DNA from: Colwellia sp.
Lineage (GTDB): Bacteria > Pseudomonadota > Gammaproteobacteria > Enterobacterales > Alteromonadaceae
DNA length: 64,000 nt
Assembly: GCA_013215465.1 (NCBI GenBank)
Contig: JABSOW010000006.1
Location: 124,001 to 188,000, forward strand
Direction of reading: 5' to 3'
Made by a program: the position numbers and the translations under genes. Positions 60,385 through 64,000 of this stretch are shown here, one piece after another; positions within the stretch are counted from its first letter, which is position 1, and every line of letters starts with the position of its first letter. The notes below the pieces were generated by a model, which was not told the DNA's origin, searched no databases, and saw only the letters and a program-made list of their open reading frames with translations.

Positions 60385-61421
60385 AATGCATTCTCAAGCC
60401 TATCGGAATGAGAAAAAGGTCTTATAGTCATTAAGTAATATGATTTGTTGAAAACAGTCGGAAATTTACATGCATCACCACGAGATAAAATTGAATCTTG
60501 AACCCATTGATTTCCCGATGAATAACTACATTCATCTCCTTCCGCTTTATCGAGAAATATGCATTCTATAACTAATTGTTCATATCCTATGTTTATAATA
60601 AATATCTGTTTTTCTTTAGTATCTTTAATTTGAATGTTTATATTTATACATTTATCATTAGCAGAAATAGATAAATGAGGAGAAAGAGTAAAACCATAAA
60701 CAAAGTAATTCTGATTCTTTATTTTAAAAAAACAAGGATGTTTTTCAATGTTAGATGACTCAATATTTGATAAACAATTAATGCTATCTATCAGCCAGTT
60801 TCGATGATCATCAATCTGCATTTTTTCTTCATGAATATTAATCGATGATTCTTCTATTTGAACTAAATTTGTTTTAAGTGACTTCTTTAAATCATCAAGC
60901 GAGCACTTATCATAATTAACTTTTGTTGCGATCAATCGAAACGGTATTTCATTTATTAAAAGGTCACTGCTTAAAACAGCCTGTTGATCTTGTAACGAAT
61001 CAAAACATGGTTGCCAATTTAAATTAAGATGATCACAATTAATAATATATTTAGACTCATCATCCAGACCGAATAATTCATAAAGATTTGAGATTAATTG
61101 AATCTTAGTCATATTTATAATGATCATCGACTCTAGACGAGTCGCCATGTTTTCTATTTCTTCATGAAACGCATCGATTAAGAATCCATCTTCGATTTCA
61201 TTAATCATTAAATATTCAAGATTTCGATGCTCTAATATTACTGAATAGATCTCTTCATCAGAACTTTGCAGAAGTAGTTCACATAAATCACTGTAATTTG
61301 TAAAATTATAAATAGCTTGTGCTAAAGGTTCTTCACCAAATTTTGGAGGTAAATTGAATGATTTTTCGAGAAGTGTTGATTGAAGCTCTAACTTATAGAG
61401 TAATTGTGATTTTGAGATCAT
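60381..61421 (-). CDS. Hypothetical protein (unknown operon, gene 1)
   Basis: 346 residues. The N-terminal 55 residues (LYKLELQSTLLEKSFNLPPK, then FGEEPLAQAIYNFTNYSDLC) follow a pattern also seen in the upstream 122-residue protein: a helix with L-x-x-x-L, a turn, then an A-x-x-x-I helix ending Y/W-x-DL. A helical region (about 60-120) is followed by a long alpha/beta part with a Cys-rich surface (KCININIQIKDTKEKQIFII, ECSYSSGNQW). No enzyme motif. It is the first gene of a four-gene operon whose promoter region carries a perfect 25-bp palindrome. Confidence 0.6.
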   Translation of the reverse strand: MISKSQLLYKLELQSTLLEKSFNLPPKFGEEPLAQAIYNFTNYSDLCELLLQSSDEEIYSVILEHRNLEYLMINEIEDGFLIDAFHEEIENMATRLESMIIINMTKIQLISNLYELFGLDDESKYIINCDHLNLNWQPCFDSLQDQQAVLSSDLLINEIPFRLIATKVNYDKCSLDDLKKSLKTNLVQIEESSINIHEEKMQIDDHRNWLIDSINCLSNIESSNIEKHPCFFKIKNQNYFVYGFTLSPHLSISANDKCININIQIKDTKEKQIFIINIGYEQLVIECIFLDKAEGDECSYSSGNQWVQDSILSRGDACKFPTVFNKSYYLMTIRPFSHSDRLENAL

Positions 61422-61520
61422 TTGTTTTTATCCATTGTTTGCGATCAAAATATTGACCTACTCGCCAATTTCGATCTGTTTTATGAATAAAAATTTTCAC
61501 GGATGCGCAGCTTCATCGTT

Positions 61521-61545
61521 CATATTAAACTGTCAGTTTAATATG
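61521..61545. promoter_or_regulatory. Perfect 25-bp palindrome upstream of the unknown operon
   Basis: CATATTAAACTG, a central T, and the exact reverse complement CAGTTTAATATG. It lies about 100 bases upstream of the operon start at 61421 and about 105 bases below the stop of the 122-residue gene. With no T-run following, an operator is more likely than a terminator. Confidence 0.55.
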
Positions 61546-61650
61546 TGTAGGCATAGGCAGTCCGTACCGCCTTTTTTCCTAATATATATGACAATAAAAC
61601 GATTGTAAAGGGGAGGCGAATTGTACGTATGTGTATAATTACAAAGAGAA

Positions 61651-62019
61651 TTACTTGATTTTACTTTTAAAATCAGAAGGTTCTATTCCAAAAATGGAAA
61701 TGATGATATCTGTTATTTCTTTATTTAATTTCTGATCATTAAATTTAATCTTAAATCTGCTAATAATAATGCTCATATTATTATCAAGTAATTTAAAAAG
61801 GAGAATATCAGCTTTTGGATGAAGTGCTGCTAGCAGCAGATATTCATTATCAAATGACTCTGCAATTACCGAAGATCTTAAATCGCCCCAACTTTCGCAG
61901 TCATAAACAGTAATGGAAAGAGATTCTTGGGCACGGCCCAGGGGAATAGATAATTTTTTTGATAAACGTTTTGCTTGTCGTTTAATATTTAAAATTAATT
62001 CGTCATTATTAAGTGACAT
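61651..62019 (-). CDS. Small protein sharing an N-terminal motif with the unknown operon
   Basis: The start chosen is ATG 62019 (MSLNNDELILNIKRQAKRLS) with GGTGA upstream; the frame upstream of it is Cys-rich and improbable. 122 residues. The first 50, RQAKRLSKKLSIPLGRAQES then LSITVYDCESWGDLRSSV, resemble the short helical motif (LxxxLxxxxx-xxxxAQExIAxxxGYxxWxxL) found at the N-terminus of many small uncharacterised and glyoxalase-like proteins. The remainder is an alpha/beta domain. Same strand as the four-gene operon and 230 bases upstream of it. Confidence 0.55.
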   Translation of the reverse strand: MSLNNDELILNIKRQAKRLSKKLSIPLGRAQESLSITVYDCESWGDLRSSVIAESFDNEYLLLAALHPKADILLFKLLDNNMSIIISRFKIKFNDQKLNKEITDIIISIFGIEPSDFKSKIK

Positions 62020-62070
62020 TTTTTTCACCAATATAAAAATACAACAACAGCAAGTCCACGCACTTGTCAT

Positions 62071-62654
62071 TGTGTAAATTTTATTGGGGAATATTCGCTA
62101 TGCGAATTATTTTATACGTTCAAAGTAAATCCATTTCGTTCGCTATAGTGGGAACTGGCCTCTCTGAAGCGGCCTTGCTTTCAATATTTTTATAAAAAGC
62201 ACATCATATTATTGCATTAAATTCTCTATGAAGTAACACGAAAAACATATTTAATAATCTAGCGACTAATTCATTCCTAAAAACAAAAACAGCCAGCAAT
62301 AAGGTGTCACCTTAATGTTATTTACCAAAATAATTAGTTCGTATTTTTATCGAGAACTCAATGAAACAAAATATATATTATTGAGTTTAATTTAATTGAT
62401 ATCGAAATGAATAGTCACTATTGCGTAGCTATACATAATGATCTGAATATATTGAGGATCACTTTGTGTGCTTTATATTAGCTAACGTTGACGAAATCAG
62501 TTTTGATACTTATTTCTTGACCGCAAATAGTAAATTACGGTTATAGGTAGAGAACATCATCAGCGTCCACTCTAAGCTCAAAGCCGCCAGTGGCAAGTCA
62601 TATTGAAAGGCTATAGATCATAAGTAGATGTATGCATGAAGAAAGTATCCATAA
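62071..62654. other. Non-coding region, 584 bases
   Basis: I find no open frame with coding character, no terminator hairpin and no tandem repeat. AT-rich DNA with a short inverted GGCC pair near 62158-62175 (GGCCTCTCTGAAGCGGCC). Confidence 0.45.
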
Positions 62655-64000
62655 TTAGTCTGTGATCATCAATGCTGGCCAAAATGCAGGATTAATAGCA
62701 AGTAAATTACAATTATTCTTTTTCATAATTCCAGACACTAGTTGCATATTATAATTAAAATCATATATGTACTTAGCTTCATCATTAATGGTTAAACCAA
62801 TAAAACCATACCATAAAAGTAAATCTATAATTTTATTACAATGAGATTCCTCAACACCAAACTCAATCAATGTTATATTTACTTCCTCTATCGTTAAGCG
62901 AGGTTTAGAACTGATGAATGCATATAAAACATCATCAATATCTTTTTCTATATCGCTAATCTCATACCCAATATCAGATAACAGATCGGTAGAGTATGCA
63001 TTAAGTCCTTTTTCTAAATCTTTAGTTTCTATAGCTTCGTGGTTTAAATTTATTGCAAAGCTTTTACACTGGCTGACAAGGTTAAGTAAAAATCTCGGTC
63101 TCATTAGAGATCTATCTATTAAGTATTGAGAAGTTTCCTCTCCTTTATAATGACTAACGCAGATTTTAGGCCATAGTGCCTCAAACCTTTCGTCACTATT
63201 TAAATCATTTGAGACAATTCTTAAACGAAGTAATTCTCTTAATAAATCTGGGTCTGTCCAATCAAGTAAAACCTTAGCTTCTTTTCCTCGATCAGATGTT
63301 TCTCTTACTAATAATTCATAAACATCGTTTCTCAAAAATATAATGGTAAATACTTCAACTTTTGATTTAGAAAATTGTCGTTGAATTTTTTTTGTTGCGT
63401 CTATTAATGCTCTAATTATCAGCAAGTCTTCGTGCTCTAATCCACTTGTAGGCCAACCTTTATCTATATTATCGAAAAGTAACCAACACACATCTTTATT
63501 AGACATATATTCAATGATTAATGAAGATAGTTCTTTAACATCGTGACAATAAAGAAGTTCTGTAAGTTTTGATGATGACAACCTTACACCTTTTTTGTCA
63601 CTATATTTTGAAGTGTATTCTGAAGTTATTTTTTCCATTAAAGAACTCATTCTTTCAGAAAAGTCGCCTTCAGTATCATAACCTTCAGTATGATATAGAT
63701 CTGCTAATTTTCTATATGGTTCATATAAATGGTGATTATTCAGGTGGTTTTCTCTATCAGATTCTAATATTTTATAACAGATCTCTAATAAAAGAACATA
63801 CTCCCAAAATGCCATTATAGTATGCTGAAAAGTACCTTCTTCAAGAAATGACAATATCAATTCTTTAAATTTAATTAATTTATAGCCATCAGGTTTTAAA
63901 TCTAGAACAATATTGCCCATTTTTGCTCTTTCTTGATCTCTTACTTGTAAAAAAATCGCTGATTTTCCTGAGCCTTTTCTCCCCACTACAATATTCGCTT
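62655..64000 (-). CDS. P-loop ATPase, N-terminus beyond the window
   Basis: 448 codons are visible and the frame is open to the edge. The first visible residues ANIVVGRKGSGKSAIFLQVR hold Walker A (GRKGSGKS). Walker B-like VCWLLFDNIDKGW is at about 168-180, and an arginine-rich sensor region is further on (SLMRPRFLLNLVSQCKSFAI, as in STAND/P-loop 'FunZ'-type ATPases). A C-terminal winged helix is at about 355-410 (SSKPRLTIEEVNITLIEFGV). Such ATPases often sit in defence operons with an effector upstream, which would lie past the right edge. GTG 63986 is not the true start because the P-loop begins at it. Confidence 0.75.
   Translation of the reverse strand, partial: ANIVVGRKGSGKSAIFLQVRDQERAKMGNIVLDLKPDGYKLIKFKELILSFLEEGTFQHTIMAFWEYVLLLEICYKILESDRENHLNNHHLYEPYRKLADLYHTEGYDTEGDFSERMSSLMEKITSEYTSKYSDKKGVRLSSSKLTELLYCHDVKELSSLIIEYMSNKDVCWLLFDNIDKGWPTSGLEHEDLLIIRALIDATKKIQRQFSKSKVEVFTIIFLRNDVYELLVRETSDRGKEAKVLLDWTDPDLLRELLRLRIVSNDLNSDERFEALWPKICVSHYKGEETSQYLIDRSLMRPRFLLNLVSQCKSFAINLNHEAIETKDLEKGLNAYSTDLLSDIGYEISDIEKDIDDVLYAFISSKPRLTIEEVNITLIEFGVEESHCNKIIDLLLWYGFIGLTINDEAKYIYDFNYNMQLVSGIMKKNNCNLLAINPAFWPALMITD

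Larger units (their letters stand above)
15786..64000. mobile_element. Genomic island (left end at phoH; right end outside window)
   Basis: From the broken phoH P-loop to the right edge there is no conserved core gene. There are six recombinase or transposase genes or relics, plasmid-type genes, an SOS cassette and at least four recognisable defence modules. The left boundary is set by the point where phoH homology stops. The stretch 15786-15899 is non-coding, contains a short GACC repeat (CCGACCGACCGAGCG) and is the probable element end with recombinase-binding sites. The matching 5' part of phoH is not in the window, so the island is larger than 48 kb or was rearranged. Confidence 0.75.

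Noticed and set aside
62158..62175. GGCC...GGCC inverted pair as a terminator
   Set aside because: Only four paired bases, no T-run, and no gene ending next to it.

Overview
The window looks like a chromosome segment of a marine, AT-rich gammaproteobacterium of the order Alteromonadales, most likely Colwellia or a close relative. The core genes point this way (rplU-rpmA-obgE, ispB, a VF530-type protein, bacteriohemerythrin, mdh, argR), as does the style of the chemotaxis and sensor proteins. The genus is inferred from gene content and protein style, not from a search.

Layout. 1-15.2 kb is ordinary core chromosome. It holds a carbohydrate-type TonB receptor (cut by the window edge) divergent from an AraC regulator and an aldose epimerase, then ribosomal protein/GTPase, isoprenoid, TCA and arginine-regulation genes, a hybrid sensor kinase and a methyl-accepting chemotaxis protein. 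At about 15.79 kb a phoH-like ATPase gene is cut exactly inside its P-loop codons, and a genomic island begins that does not end within the window (more than 48 kb). The island opens with a tightly coupled six-gene operon (15.9-26.3 kb) encoding three tyrosine-recombinase-type proteins, two of them very large, a coiled-coil protein, a small protein and a RecD2-like helicase. A serine recombinase with a res-like site follows. Next comes a plasmid-like segment (27-32.5 kb) with a KfrA-like gene behind a 14-unit TTAC/TTAG repeat, a small gene frameshifted by an 8-bp duplication, and a recombinase gene interrupted by an IS3-family element.

From 32.6 kb on the island is mostly defence cargo. (1) A WYL regulator is divergent from an MBL-fold protein, an E2-E1-JAB fusion and a membrane protein, forming a ubiquitin-like conjugation operon with no visible Ubl or CD-NTase. 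(2) An SOS cassette umuD-umuC-yedK has a LexA box. (3) A complete QatABCD set follows. (4) A Wadjet/SMC-like set is in the unusual order D-C-A-B, followed by two co-directional genes (a small membrane protein and an HExxH protein), with its own WYL regulator. (5) There is a solitary defence-type reverse transcriptase. (6) A four-gene operon of unknown function plus a related upstream gene follows. (7) A P-loop ATPase gene runs off the right edge.

How it fits together. The recombinase operon is the likely mobility machinery. The cargo modules are each self-contained and mostly have their own regulator: two paralogous WYL repressors and a LexA site. Relics of resolvases, transposases and recombinases at module borders indicate stepwise assembly. 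The most promising undescribed material is the multi-recombinase plus helicase operon, the D-C-A-B SMC operon with its HExxH/membrane appendage, the MBL/E2-E1-JAB/membrane operon, and the 59-62 kb unknown operon.
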